Assembly: GCA_028286945.1 (NCBI GenBank)
Contig: JAQBQR010000023.1
Location: forward strand, 1 to 37,182
Direction: 5' to 3'
DNA from: Parcubacteria group bacterium
GTDB taxonomy: Bacteria; Patescibacteriota; Minisyncoccia; Phycocordibacterales; Phycocordibacteraceae
Length of the DNA: 37,182 nucleotides
Shown here: one piece after another, positions 1-10,376 of the stretch
Position numbering within the stretch: position 1 is the stretch's first letter
Layout: every line of letters begins with the position of its first letter
Translations under genes and position numbers: made by a program
Notes under the pieces: generated by a model
What the model was told of the DNA's origin: nothing
What the model saw: the letters and a program-made list of their open reading frames with translations, nothing else
Database searches by the model: none

Positions 1-1
1 A

Positions 2-547
2 CACAATTTCACCTTCGCACTTATCGCGGTGGGACGCCTTGAACCAGAAAAAAGATTTGAAGATGTTATTGCTGCCGTTGCACGTATTGGAGACGCTTAT
101 CCTGCGCTCGGCGCATTCATTGTGGGAGAGGGACGTGAGCGCCCAAAGCTTGAGCGTATGATTCGCGAAAAGAATCTTGAGGGCAGAATTATATTGCTCG
201 GTGCGCGTTCAGACGCGCGCGGCCTTATGCGCAACGCTCAGGCATTTATTCAGACCAGCGCGTATGAAGGATATGGCATGACACTCATTGAGGCTGCGCT
301 TGCCCGGGCTCCTATAGTAACGAGCGACGTTGGTATCGTTGGGGAAGTATTCACCGGGTACAAACACGTACTTAGCGCGCCGGTTGCGGATCCCACGAAC
401 TTCGCAGCACATGTTGCTTGGCTCATTGAAGACCAGGAGGAGCGCCTCGAGCTTGCAATGAATGCTGAACAAAGAGCACTCGAGCACTTAGCGGAAACAG
501 ACTCTTCTGCACACGCTATTATTAGTGATATCGCAAAGCTGGTATGA
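2..547 (+). CDS. Glycosyltransferase family 4 (C-terminal part; truncated by window start)
   Basis: Frame is open from base 2 (HNFTFALIAVGRLEPEKRFEDV...); GT-B motifs VGRLEPEKRFEDVI, LLGARSDARGLM, SAYEGYGMTLIEAALARAPIVTSDVG. ORF-track start at 29 is an internal GTG. Confidence 0.9.
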   Translation, partial: HNFTFALIAVGRLEPEKRFEDVIAAVARIGDAYPALGAFIVGEGRERPKLERMIREKNLEGRIILLGARSDARGLMRNAQAFIQTSAYEGYGMTLIEAALARAPIVTSDVGIVGEVFTGYKHVLSAPVADPTNFAAHVAWLIEDQEERLELAMNAEQRALEHLAETDSSAHAIISDIAKLV

Positions 548-1566
548 GACTTTTAGTTATTACACAGGTAGTAGATACGCAAGACACTGCTCTTGGCGCA
601 TATGTGCGTTGGCTTGAAGAACTTTCTACACGTTTTGATCAGCTTGAGGTAATTTGTCTACGCGAAGGGACGCATGCGCTTCCCGATAATGTTCGCGTGC
701 ACTCGCTCGGTAAAGAGCACGGTGCGAATCGACTTCAGTATATCTATCTTTTATACCGGCATGTGTGGAAACTTCGCTGTGAGTACGATGCTGTATTTGT
801 GCATATGAATCAAGAATATATTTTGCTCGCCGGTCTTTACTGGAAATGGATGCGCAAGCCTATATACATGTGGCGAAACCATTACGCTGGCTCACAGATG
901 ACTGATTTAGCCGTGCTCTTTTGTAAAAAGGTATTTTGCACGTCAAAATATTCTTATACCGCAAAGTTTAAAAAAACAGTGCTTATGCCAGTGGGTGTTG
1001 AAGTTTCTCTATTTGATGGAAGTGTTCCTACGCCAGAACCTCGCAGCATTCTTTTCTTGGCACGCATGTCACCGTCTAAGCGTCCGGAAATGCTCATTGA
1101 TGCGCTCGGAGAAGTACTCGCACGAAGTGTTTCTTTCACCGCGTCATTTTATGGATCATTTCTCCCCGAAGATGCTTCGTATTATGAAAGCCTGCAGGCG
1201 CGTGCAGAATCCTTAGGGCTTCGCGATCGAGTACAGTTCTATCCTGGAGTCCCGCATGAAGCGACTCCGGCTATCTATCGTGCGCACGATATTTCAGTAA
1301 ACTGTTCGCCGTCAGGAATGTTCGATAAGACGTTGTTTGAAGCGGCAGCCGCAGGCTGCCGCGTCATTGCTTCAAGCGACGATTTCAAAGACGCTGCCGG
1401 GGAAGAGGCGTATGCCCCTGATACCCAAGCACTCGCTGAACGCCTTATCGATGCACTTCAGCAGGACGAGGATAGTATTTTACGTCGACGCATCCAGATG
1501 CAGGCTATTGCTCGGGGAGAGTCGCTGGGAACGCTTATGGATCGTCTCCAAATTGAGATCAAATAA
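544..1566 (+). CDS. Glycosyltransferase family 4
   Basis: ILFLARMSPSKRPEMLIDAL, VQFYPGVPHEATPAIYRAHDISVNCSPSGMFDKTLFEAAAAGCRVIAS; ATGA overlap with previous gene. Confidence 0.9.
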   Translation: MRLLVITQVVDTQDTALGAYVRWLEELSTRFDQLEVICLREGTHALPDNVRVHSLGKEHGANRLQYIYLLYRHVWKLRCEYDAVFVHMNQEYILLAGLYWKWMRKPIYMWRNHYAGSQMTDLAVLFCKKVFCTSKYSYTAKFKKTVLMPVGVEVSLFDGSVPTPEPRSILFLARMSPSKRPEMLIDALGEVLARSVSFTASFYGSFLPEDASYYESLQARAESLGLRDRVQFYPGVPHEATPAIYRAHDISVNCSPSGMFDKTLFEAAAAGCRVIASSDDFKDAAGEEAYAPDTQALAERLIDALQQDEDSILRRRIQMQAIARGESLGTLMDRLQIEIK

Positions 1567-1598
1567 GCGGTTAGAGCCCGACTTGCTATACTTCATAT

Positions 1599-2342
1599 AT
1601 GAAACGTTTCAGCAGCCTCATCCGTAGGATTCTTCTTAAAAGAGGATATCGACTCCAATCCTTTCCGGACATAGACATCGAACCCGAATTTATGCAGCTT
1701 CACGAAAAAGTGAAGGAATATACCATGACGTCATTCGAACGACAGCACGCCTTGTATCGTGCGGTACAGTATGTCACCGACCACCACATCCAAGGAGATA
1801 TCGTTGAATGTGGTGTATGGAAGGGGGGCAGCACAATGCTTATTGCGGAAACGCTCAAAAGTAAAAATGATGTTAGTCGTAAGCTCTACCTTTACGACAC
1901 TTTTGCAGGAATGTCAGAACCAACGAGCAAAGATATAAGCCGCACCGGAAGCGCAGAAAAGAAATGGAAAAAACTTGCACGTGCTGATTTTAATGAATGG
2001 GATTACGCATCTCTTGATGAGGTGAAGCAAAATCTTAAGAGCACACAGTATCCCGCTGAAAACATTTCGTATGTTAAAGGAAAAGTGGAAGACACTATTC
2101 CTCAAACCATCCCTGAATCAATCGCTCTCCTAAGACTTGATACTGATTGGTATGAATCGACGAAACATGAATTGGTTCATTTATTCCCACGACTCGTAAA
2201 AAACGGCGTGCTCATTATTGATGACTATGGCCACTGGGAAGGCGCTCGCGCAGCTGTTGATGAATATATACGCGAAAAGGGAATTACTATTTTCCTAAAT
2301 CGCATTGATTACACGGGCCGACTAGGTATAAAAACGACATGA
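1599..2342 (+). CDS. TylF/MycF-type O-methyltransferase
   Basis: VECGVWKGGSTMLIAETL, LYLYDTFAGMSEPT, LRLDTDWYESTKHELVHLFPRLVKNGVLIIDDYGHWEGARAAVDEY match the macrocin O-methyltransferase family pattern. Confidence 0.85.
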   Translation: MKRFSSLIRRILLKRGYRLQSFPDIDIEPEFMQLHEKVKEYTMTSFERQHALYRAVQYVTDHHIQGDIVECGVWKGGSTMLIAETLKSKNDVSRKLYLYDTFAGMSEPTSKDISRTGSAEKKWKKLARADFNEWDYASLDEVKQNLKSTQYPAENISYVKGKVEDTIPQTIPESIALLRLDTDWYESTKHELVHLFPRLVKNGVLIIDDYGHWEGARAAVDEYIREKGITIFLNRIDYTGRLGIKTT

Positions 2343-2989
2343 GAAAAACAGGATTCCTCCATACCCTGAGCTGTCTGTACAAAGGCCAGTCACTGCTCCG
2401 AATACGAATGAACGAAAACTTTGCTACGCACACCCTTAGAGGAAAGGTTATAGATGTGGGAGGAGGAAGAAACCCTGATTACTTCACGTATTTCAATAAA
2501 GACGAAAACGTGACCATCGAGGCGCAGGATGGATCAATGAGCGGAATAGATTTTGAGCGTGACCCGCTACCGTATGCGCCAGGAACGATAGATACGATAG
2601 TCCTCGCAAATGTCCTCGAGCATATATACGACCATCAGTTTCTCCTTCGTGAAATACGTACCACGTTAAAGCCAGCTGGAGAGTTAATTGGGTTTGTGCC
2701 ATTTTGGATCGGCTACCATCCTGATCCCCATGATTATTTCCGCTATACAAAAGAAGCCTTACAACGAATGCTTACTGACGCTGGATTTATGAATATTTCA
2801 ATCACTCCAATTGGAGCAGGACCTATTCGTGCAAACTTCAATACGATTGCGCTTTCATTTCCACGCATACTGCGCCCGTTACTCTACCTACCATATGCGA
2901 TTCTTGATCAACTGTTTATAACGCTACGTCCAAACACTCTAGAACGAAATCCACTTGGATTCGTATTTACTGCACAGTCCCATGCATAA
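2339..2989 (+). CDS. Class I SAM-dependent methyltransferase
   Basis: GKVIDVGGGRNPDY, IDTIVLANVLEHIYDHQFLLREIRTTLKPAGELIGFVPF; ATGA overlap with previous gene. Confidence 0.85.
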   Translation: MRKTGFLHTLSCLYKGQSLLRIRMNENFATHTLRGKVIDVGGGRNPDYFTYFNKDENVTIEAQDGSMSGIDFERDPLPYAPGTIDTIVLANVLEHIYDHQFLLREIRTTLKPAGELIGFVPFWIGYHPDPHDYFRYTKEALQRMLTDAGFMNISITPIGAGPIRANFNTIALSFPRILRPLLYLPYAILDQLFITLRPNTLERNPLGFVFTAQSHA

Positions 2990-4004
2990 GATTGGAGTAC
3001 TGACACCAATCCCCGGAGTTAGGCAGCTGCCCCTGCTCGAGGAGTCGGGAGATAATGATAATCGATTATTTCAAGATATCCCGATTACGGATTTTTCTTG
3101 GTTCGAGGCTTTTCGTTCAAGTATAGAAGAATCTGACTTTTTGCTTTTACCTCACTTGCTCGGTGATTTAAGTAAATATCCTTCGTATTTGCCTGATGCA
3201 ATTACGACGAGTAAGCGTACGCAAAAGAAATTATTGGTTTTCACCAATCAAGACGATCCGAATCCAACGGCACTTCCGTCGAACTGCCTCATCTTTAGGG
3301 CATCAGCATATCGCTCAACGGTAGGCTCAAATGAAATAGTGATTCCGGCTCAAATTGAAGACATCGGGAATAGTTCTGGATATGACCCCTTAGCAAAGGG
3401 AGCACGCCCAGCCGTCGGGTTTGTTGGAATGGCCGCGCTTCCAACGGCGCGTGACCGCATTCGCTACGTTCTTAAAAATTATGTACTGCGAAGTGGTATA
3501 GAACGAGAGGGTCTGTACTTCAGACGTAAAGCGTTAAAGGCATTGTCGCGTTCTTCAGACGTTCAACTTATCGCAATTCTACGGAGTCGGTTCTCGGGGA
3601 ATCGGAAGACGATTGAAGGTTCTCCAGAAAAAGCCCGATCTTTGTATATTGAAAATATTAAAACTACTCTTTTCACATTGGCACCCCGTGGTGCAGGTAA
3701 CTACTCCCTTAGATTTTACGAAACTCTTTCTCTAGGAAGAATTCCCATACTCATCGATACAGATATGAAATTGCCATTTGAAGATCGAATTTCGTATGAC
3801 GATTTCATCATTCGAATTCCTTGGAAGGAAATCAACCAACTCCCCGACATCATACGTACGCGATTTCAGAATACGACCAATGAGGAATTTATAGAGATGC
3901 AGCGTAAAGCACGAAAGGTATTTGCTGAGTATTTGTATCTACCAGCATTTTTGAAAATAGCGTTTTCTGAGCTCTCAATCACGAACTATGAAGCAGCGCA
4001 TTAA
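2982..4004 (+). CDS. Exostosin-family (GT47-like) glycosyltransferase
   Basis: FTLAPRGAGNYSLRFYETLSLGRIPILIDTDMKLPFEDRISYDDFIIRIPWKEINQLPDIIR resembles the exostosin C-terminal domain. ATG at 2982 overlaps the upstream stop and is preferred to the track start 2955. Confidence 0.7.
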   Translation: MHKIGVLTPIPGVRQLPLLEESGDNDNRLFQDIPITDFSWFEAFRSSIEESDFLLLPHLLGDLSKYPSYLPDAITTSKRTQKKLLVFTNQDDPNPTALPSNCLIFRASAYRSTVGSNEIVIPAQIEDIGNSSGYDPLAKGARPAVGFVGMAALPTARDRIRYVLKNYVLRSGIEREGLYFRRKALKALSRSSDVQLIAILRSRFSGNRKTIEGSPEKARSLYIENIKTTLFTLAPRGAGNYSLRFYETLSLGRIPILIDTDMKLPFEDRISYDDFIIRIPWKEINQLPDIIRTRFQNTTNEEFIEMQRKARKVFAEYLYLPAFLKIAFSELSITNYEAAH

Positions 4005-5118
4005 CATCGCATTTAGTGGTAGATTTCCAAGCGAAAAGGCAGCCGGTCTTTTTGTGGCTGAGAATGCTCGTGCACTATCGCGTTTGTATCAGGTAAGAAT
4101 CATCGTACCTAAACGCCGCGGGGTGTCGGACGATCCGTACACTGCGTACCATCTGCCTTCGACGGTCGAGGTTATCCATTTGCCCGTCATTGATTTGTTC
4201 CATCTTCCCGTAGGAAAGGGAATTGCGTTCTATATCAGCCAAGCAAGCTTCGCTGTTTCGCTGTACCGGTACTTACGAAAGGAAGGCCATAAAGAAATAC
4301 TCGTAGCTAATGATCTTTTGCCCGGCTTAGCCGCTGCTGGTCGCTCGAAATTAGTATTTGAGGTGCACGATTTTCCTGAGCATTTTCTTTCGTTGTATCG
4401 TCGTCTCTTCAAGAAGAGCGCAATAATCCTTGCAACAAATGTGTGGAAGAAAGATGCCCTTGCTCAGCAGTTTCCAAAATACTTGAATAAAATTGTCATG
4501 GAACGAAATGGCGTTGATCTGAGCAGCTTCGGTGTATCACGTAACAAGGAAGCATGTCGCCGAGATCTGCACCTTTCAGTCACGGCAAAGATCGTGGTGT
4601 ACACAGGCCATCTGTACTCTTGGAAGGGAGTTGATACTTACCTAGCTGCAGCAAAACTACTCCCAGACGTACTCTTTGTTTGTGTGGGGGGTACTGACTC
4701 AGACCTCGCTATATACAAAACTCGGTATGCAGACGTGCCAAATATTTTGTTTGTCGGTCAAGTTCCACATGACCACGTCCCACTCTGGCAGGCCGCAGCG
4801 GATGTGCTTTGTCTACCAAATACTGCTCGTGAACTCATCTCGGTACGGTATACCTCGCCTATGAAACTCTTCGAATATATGGCAAGCGGACGACCAATCG
4901 TGGCTTCAAAAATTGCTTCCATTCAAGAGGTGCTCCCTGAGACAGCGGGATTTTTCTTTACGCCGGATAGTGCGGAATCTTTAGTAGTAGCACTAACGAA
5001 CGCATTGAATGATGAGGAGGATGCGGTACGCCGCGCCGGCTTAGCGCGCTCACTCGTTGAGCAATTTTCGTGGGATGAGCGCACAAAAAGACTTAGTACT
5101 ATACTGAACACACTATGA
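3988..5118 (+). CDS. Glycosyltransferase family 4
   Basis: KIVVYTGHLYSWKGVDTYLAAAKLL, FVGQVPHDHVPLWQAAADVLCLPN, SPMKLFEYMASGRPIVASKIASIQEVL. Confidence 0.92.
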   Translation: MKQRINIAFSGRFPSEKAAGLFVAENARALSRLYQVRIIVPKRRGVSDDPYTAYHLPSTVEVIHLPVIDLFHLPVGKGIAFYISQASFAVSLYRYLRKEGHKEILVANDLLPGLAAAGRSKLVFEVHDFPEHFLSLYRRLFKKSAIILATNVWKKDALAQQFPKYLNKIVMERNGVDLSSFGVSRNKEACRRDLHLSVTAKIVVYTGHLYSWKGVDTYLAAAKLLPDVLFVCVGGTDSDLAIYKTRYADVPNILFVGQVPHDHVPLWQAAADVLCLPNTARELISVRYTSPMKLFEYMASGRPIVASKIASIQEVLPETAGFFFTPDSAESLVVALTNALNDEEDAVRRAGLARSLVEQFSWDERTKRLSTILNTL

Positions 5119-6485
5119 GCGTAGTCCGTACGGTTGGAAAAGGTATTGCCTGGAATGCGTTTGGAAGCAGCATTGGGAAAATCATTGTGCTTGGGAATAT
5201 CTTCATTATTCTCCACCATCTTTCAGTATATGATTACGGCCTTTCAGAACTTGTATTTTCCGTTATAACGACGGCAAGTATTGTATTGCTACCGGGCCTC
5301 GCGACTGCAATTCAAGCTGATATAAGTCACGCGTTAGCCTCAGGGGCACCAGGAGATGCGCGCGCCATTTTTGATAAATACTTTCTTCTTAATCTTTTCC
5401 TGGGTACTTGTCTTTGTATAGGACTCTTCGCCCTGGCGACACCAATCTCTATTCTCGTTAAGAATGTTTCGATTGCATATTTTTTACGAATCGTATCATT
5501 CTCCTTTATTCTTTCTCCATTGCGTATGGCAGGTACGATGCTCGCACAGGTATCCTTACGATTTGCAGATCAGTCACTGTATAGTGTCGTCGAAGAAGCG
5601 GCGAAGGGAATAGTACTTGCCATTATGTTTTTTGGATTGGGACGAGGTATCGATGGGCTTCTCTATGCAGCCGTACTTTCACAAGCCGTAGTATTTCTAC
5701 TATTCCTACCACGTACGATTTCTGCATATGCGAAGTTCGGAAATGAAAAACCATCTCAGCCATTTCGATACGTGGATCTTATCCGGAAACACAGAAAATG
5801 GAGTGTTACGAATTCTTATATAAGTAACCTTACTCAGTCAACGCAACTGTGGCTTATTCGTATTTTGCTCGGAACGGAGGCGGTGGGTCTCTATGCTGTC
5901 GCGTCTGGAATTGTAAGCCAAATAAGCGCCTTTCTGCCGCTTGGGACGGTGCTCTCACCGATAGCACCAGCATATGTTGAAAAACCAGTAGAAATGGGAC
6001 GACTTATACGAGCCTCACTCAAACTGCAATTCGTACTTTCACTCGTACTGTGTCTTGCGGCGTGGGCAGCGCTACCAATCTTTGTGCATCTATTTCCAAA
6101 ATATGCACACGCCAGTCCGCTGGCAGCAGGAATGATACTTAGCGTCATTCCTCTGGGATTTGCAAACGTACTTACTCCTATTTATTCAGCATACAAAGAA
6201 CAGTTCGCATTTCTAATATCCGTAACTATTAAATTCATACTGGTACTTATCTTGTTCCCGGTAGGAATACAGGTATTTGGTTTGTACGGAATAGCTATTG
6301 CAACCATAATCACCAGCGCGGTAACCGCCATTGAACGATACCTTCGACTGCGAAGAATAACACCGCAAATCAAGATGCGTTTTAAAGATCTATATACGCT
6401 TTCAACAGAGGAGAGAATCTATATACGAGTTCTCATACTACGAATTCGTGCTTTCCGCATATTTCAACGAACGCCTAAAGTGTAA
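5115..6485 (+). CDS. Wzx/MATE-like oligosaccharide flippase
   Basis: Multi-TM protein, about 12 hydrophobic segments, with polysaccharide-exporter layout; ATGA overlap with the GT gene. Confidence 0.85.
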   Translation: MSVVRTVGKGIAWNAFGSSIGKIIVLGNIFIILHHLSVYDYGLSELVFSVITTASIVLLPGLATAIQADISHALASGAPGDARAIFDKYFLLNLFLGTCLCIGLFALATPISILVKNVSIAYFLRIVSFSFILSPLRMAGTMLAQVSLRFADQSLYSVVEEAAKGIVLAIMFFGLGRGIDGLLYAAVLSQAVVFLLFLPRTISAYAKFGNEKPSQPFRYVDLIRKHRKWSVTNSYISNLTQSTQLWLIRILLGTEAVGLYAVASGIVSQISAFLPLGTVLSPIAPAYVEKPVEMGRLIRASLKLQFVLSLVLCLAAWAALPIFVHLFPKYAHASPLAAGMILSVIPLGFANVLTPIYSAYKEQFAFLISVTIKFILVLILFPVGIQVFGLYGIAIATIITSAVTAIERYLRLRRITPQIKMRFKDLYTLSTEERIYIRVLILRIRAFRIFQRTPKV

Positions 6486-6487
6486 CT

Positions 6488-7876
6488 ATGAAGACCATAC
6501 TTATTTCTATCTTCGATAGTAATATGGTGCGTAACATTTTGAGGACAGATGTGTTCCGGGTTCTTGTTGAAGATCCTGCTATTGAACGAATAGTTCTATT
6601 GGTGCATCCAACTAAGCTGGAGGTGTACACAAAGGAGTTTGGCGGAGGGAAAGTCGTTTTAGATACGTATCCTTCGAACCTCCCGTCTCGATATGAACTA
6701 GGAACTTGGTTTCTTCTTCGTCACGCGATTCATACAAAAAATGTGCGGGCAAAAATAAATGAGCTCCTATATACCTCAAAAGGTACCCGCAGTGCACGAT
6801 TCTTTAAATATATAGCCGCACTGATCGCTTTCTATGTAACATACCTCTGGCCAGTAGATTGGTTGTTACGAAAAGTTACCCGAGCGACACATCGTAGCAA
6901 ATTGTTTGCGCCGCTCATGAAAAAATATCAGCCGGATCTAGTCTTTCTTCCGACTATATTTGCGCATAATGATATTCGTCTATTGAAGTGGTGCGCTGAT
7001 CACGACGTCCCTACAATCGGAATGATTAAGAGTTGGGATAATTTGATTGGTAAAGATCCGCTCCTCGTATGGCCTGACCGTCTCATTGTTCATAATGAAC
7101 TTGTGCGTGAACTAGCTTGGAGCATGCATCGATTTCCGTACGACAGAATTTTTATAGGAGGTATTCCCCAAATGGACGTCTATGCGCAGCCTGCCACGAT
7201 TCCAAGTCGGACTGAGCTCTTTGAGAAATATCATCTTGATCAAAACAAACGACTAATCATGTATACCGCAGTGGGGCGGCTCATTTCGTATCATGAGCTC
7301 GAGGTCATTACCTACCTTGCAGATGTGGTGCACGCTCTTGCTGAACCTTCGCAGCTACTCGTCCGGCTCCATCCCGCATACCCCAGCGACGACGCTTCCG
7401 TCGAAGCCATTCCCGGTATTACGGTGGTGCGTCCGGGCATGGCGGGCGCGGAACGAAATCCGCTACGATTTGACTTTGAATTCCGCGATGAAGAAGTGCG
7501 CGACCTAATGGGAATGCTCGCGCATTCTGATGTAATTATTCAAAGCGGTTCAACTACGGCAATTGATGCGGCCTGTTTTGATACTCCCATTATTAGTCTT
7601 GGCTTTGACGGATATGCTAAAAATGTGCGCGAAGAAGAATCTGCGAGCCGGCTCCTTAAGAAGGATCATTTTGCGCGTATCGTTGCAACGGGTGGAACCC
7701 GTGCTGTCTATACTCCCGCAGAGCTGGAGGAAGCGCTTACGGCGTACCTTGCGAACCCCGCGCTTGACCATGCAGGGAGGGAAAAAATAGTTTCTGAGCA
7801 ATGTTATAAGCTCGATGGGAAATCCGGAGAACGAATCGGCTCCTATATTTCCTCAGTCATTTCTGAACTAACCTGA
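6488..7876 (+). CDS. GT-B-like surface carbohydrate protein (possible CDP-glycerol/capsule transferase-like)
   Basis: IRLLKWCADHDVPTIGMIKSWDNLIGKDPLLVWPDRLIVHNELV, IFIGGIPQMDVY, DVIIQSGSTTAIDAACFDTPIISLGFDG. Fold inferred from motifs only. Confidence 0.6.
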   Translation: MKTILISIFDSNMVRNILRTDVFRVLVEDPAIERIVLLVHPTKLEVYTKEFGGGKVVLDTYPSNLPSRYELGTWFLLRHAIHTKNVRAKINELLYTSKGTRSARFFKYIAALIAFYVTYLWPVDWLLRKVTRATHRSKLFAPLMKKYQPDLVFLPTIFAHNDIRLLKWCADHDVPTIGMIKSWDNLIGKDPLLVWPDRLIVHNELVRELAWSMHRFPYDRIFIGGIPQMDVYAQPATIPSRTELFEKYHLDQNKRLIMYTAVGRLISYHELEVITYLADVVHALAEPSQLLVRLHPAYPSDDASVEAIPGITVVRPGMAGAERNPLRFDFEFRDEEVRDLMGMLAHSDVIIQSGSTTAIDAACFDTPIISLGFDGYAKNVREEESASRLLKKDHFARIVATGGTRAVYTPAELEEALTAYLANPALDHAGREKIVSEQCYKLDGKSGERIGSYISSVISELT

Positions 7877-7920
7877 TTTTGAGGATAGTGGTGCCCAAGC
7901 TATAGTTACCAAATCAAGCT

Positions 7921-8658
7921 ATGAACCGAGATTCTATTGAAAATAAGGTCATTATTGTCACCGGGGGAAATGGGTTCCTGGGGTCTCAGTTCGTGCCCTA
8001 CCTCCAAAGTAAGGGCGCTATTGTAAAAGTCTTTGATCGCAGCGCGGACGCTGCCGTTGATATCACCAGTCCTTCAGAGGTTTCTCAGGCAGTAGCGGAA
8101 ATTGTAGAAGAACACGGACGTATTGATGGACTCGTACATACCGCTGCCCTTGATGCAGTGCCGGGTGCAGGGAACCCGCAGTTCTCACCCTATGAATCAT
8201 TCCCGCTTGAACTTTGGGAGCAGGAATTCAAGGTAAATCTCACTGCTGCGCAGATAGTCACTCAAGCAGTCGCGCCAATAATGATGAAGGCAAAGGCTGG
8301 AAGTATTGTTTTCATCGCATCAGATCTGGCAGTAATTGCTCCAGATAACACTCTTTATGAAAAAGGTCTCTTTAAAGATATTGCATACGTATCATCAAAA
8401 GCGGGAATGCTCGGACTGATGCGCGCGTGGGCAGCATACCTCGGTCCTTATAACGTGCGTTCAAATGCGCTAGTCCCTGGCGGAATGAAGAACACTCAAT
8501 CCGATGAGTTTGCGGCAAAGAATGGCTCGTTAAATATGCTGGGCCGAATGGCTGCGCCTGGAGAATATAACGAGACTATCGCATACATGCTTTCTGATGC
8601 CTCATCGTTCATGACGGGAAGTAACCTGGTTGTTGATGGCGGCAGAACCGCTCGATAA
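7921..8658 (+). CDS. Short-chain dehydrogenase/reductase
   Basis: VIIVTGGNGFLGSQFVPYLQSKGA, YVSSKAGMLGLMRAWAAYLGPYNVRSNALVPGGM, SNLVVDGGRTAR. Confidence 0.92.
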   Translation: MNRDSIENKVIIVTGGNGFLGSQFVPYLQSKGAIVKVFDRSADAAVDITSPSEVSQAVAEIVEEHGRIDGLVHTAALDAVPGAGNPQFSPYESFPLELWEQEFKVNLTAAQIVTQAVAPIMMKAKAGSIVFIASDLAVIAPDNTLYEKGLFKDIAYVSSKAGMLGLMRAWAAYLGPYNVRSNALVPGGMKNTQSDEFAAKNGSLNMLGRMAAPGEYNETIAYMLSDASSFMTGSNLVVDGGRTAR

Positions 8659-8661
8659 GAT

Positions 8662-9654
8662 ATGCGTTTCCTGATACAAGGCATCGGCTCAATTGGTCAG
8701 CGGCACTATCGCAACATCCGGGCGCTTGGTCACGAAGTAGCGGTACTCCGCACCAGCGGCATTGACCGGCCATTTGTACAGGCTTTTTTTGATAGCGAAC
8801 GAGAAGCGGGTAACGAACCTTTGGTGTTTCAAGATTTTGATACTGCACTAGCTGACTTTACCCCTGCAGCAATAGTTATTTGCACACCAAATCATCTGCA
8901 TCTGCAGGCAGCAATGAAGGCCGCAGAAGCGGGGCTTCATACTCTTATTGAAAAGCCGGTTCATCTAGAGCAAGAGGGGATCGATGCATTAGCACAGCTC
9001 GTAGCTGAGAAAAAAAGTACGGTACTCGTGGGGTATAACCTCAGATTCCATCCTCTGCTCGAACGAGTTAAATCAATGGTAGATAGTAAGGAACTGGGTT
9101 CTGTGCTTTCTGCATCGGTAGATGTTGGAGAAAATATTGAAGACTGGCATCCCTGGGAAGATTATCGTGATACCTATGCTCCCTATGAAGTATCGGGTGG
9201 GGGAAGTCTATTATGCTTCAGCCATGATATTGATTATCTATTCTGGTTGCTCGGATCGCCCGATGCAGTATTCGCAGGTGGCGGCAAGGTAACACCCTTA
9301 GAAGGTACCGCTGAAGATTTAGTCCAAGGATTGTGGAAATACCAGAATGGCGTAACTGCAATTCTTCACATTGATTATTGGCAGCGTCCTAAAGTGAGAA
9401 CATTGAAAATAGTTGGAACTAAAAAAACCATTGTATGGGATGCGTATACTAATCTTCAGATTTTTGACCATGAGTCTGGAAAGAGTGTCGTAGAGGAAGT
9501 GCCCGCAGGTTTCGACCGTAACAGTATGTTTATTGCCGAGGTGCAGCACTTTATTGACTGTATAGAAGGAAGGTCGAAACCTTTAATTCCCCTTAGTGAC
9601 GGAAAGAGCGTTGTTGAAATTATTGAACGAATGAAATCTTCACTTATATCATGA
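8662..9654 (+). CDS. Gfo/Idh/MocA-family oxidoreductase
   Basis: GIGSIGQRHYRNIRALGHEVAVLRT, VICTPNHLHLQAAMKAAEAGLHTLIEKPVHL. Confidence 0.92.
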   Translation: MRFLIQGIGSIGQRHYRNIRALGHEVAVLRTSGIDRPFVQAFFDSEREAGNEPLVFQDFDTALADFTPAAIVICTPNHLHLQAAMKAAEAGLHTLIEKPVHLEQEGIDALAQLVAEKKSTVLVGYNLRFHPLLERVKSMVDSKELGSVLSASVDVGENIEDWHPWEDYRDTYAPYEVSGGGSLLCFSHDIDYLFWLLGSPDAVFAGGGKVTPLEGTAEDLVQGLWKYQNGVTAILHIDYWQRPKVRTLKIVGTKKTIVWDAYTNLQIFDHESGKSVVEEVPAGFDRNSMFIAEVQHFIDCIEGRSKPLIPLSDGKSVVEIIERMKSSLIS

Positions 9655-10376
9655 ACACCACACACCCACCCCAAGTGCGAGTGTTAGCGATCATTCCTGC
9701 GCGTGGCGGGTCAAAGGGAATTCCACGAAAGAATCTGCTCCGCATAGGGGAGATACCTCTTGTTGGCTATGCGGTACGCGCAGCCAAAGCGGCTCATGGC
9801 GTTGACGCAGTAATTGTCTCAACGGACGATGAGGAGATTGCGAACGTTGCTCGAGAGTACGGTGCTGACGTCCCCTTTCTCCGTCCTGCGGAACTCGCTC
9901 AGGATACGTCGCGTGATATTGAAGCTTTGACTCATACCTTGGATTGGGTGAAGAAAGAGCGGGGGTGGGAACCGGAAATCGTATTGCTTCTTCCACCGAC
10001 ATCACCTTCGCGTATGAGTAGTGATATTGAAGCAGTTATTGCTCAAATGGATGAAACAGGCGCAGACTCGGTCCGTACTATGGTTCATCCTCCACACTGG
10101 AATCCGTATAAGATGTGGCGTGACGCGGGAGAGACCGGCGCTGTCCAGCCCATCCTGCCGCAAGGCGCATTAGCGGTGCCACGTCAGGAGCTTGATCGAC
10201 ATTACATGCCGGTGGGTATTGCCTATGCAATGCGGACCTCAAATATTCGAAAAGGAAGTATGTGGGGCGAAGATGTGCGCGTCCTCGAGATACCCCTCGC
10301 ACGCTATACTGACATTGATACTCCAGAAGATGTTGAGGAAGCGGAACGCGTTATGAAAGAGTACGGGATTATATGA
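9651..10376 (+). CDS. neuA: Acylneuraminate cytidylyltransferase family (CMP-nonulosonate synthetase)
   Basis: RVLAIIPARGGSKGIPRKNLLRIGEIPLVGYAVRAA, VIVSTDDEEIANVAREYGADVPFLRPAELAQDTS. Confidence 0.88.
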   Translation: MNTTHPPQVRVLAIIPARGGSKGIPRKNLLRIGEIPLVGYAVRAAKAAHGVDAVIVSTDDEEIANVAREYGADVPFLRPAELAQDTSRDIEALTHTLDWVKKERGWEPEIVLLLPPTSPSRMSSDIEAVIAQMDETGADSVRTMVHPPHWNPYKMWRDAGETGAVQPILPQGALAVPRQELDRHYMPVGIAYAMRTSNIRKGSMWGEDVRVLEIPLARYTDIDTPEDVEEAERVMKEYGII

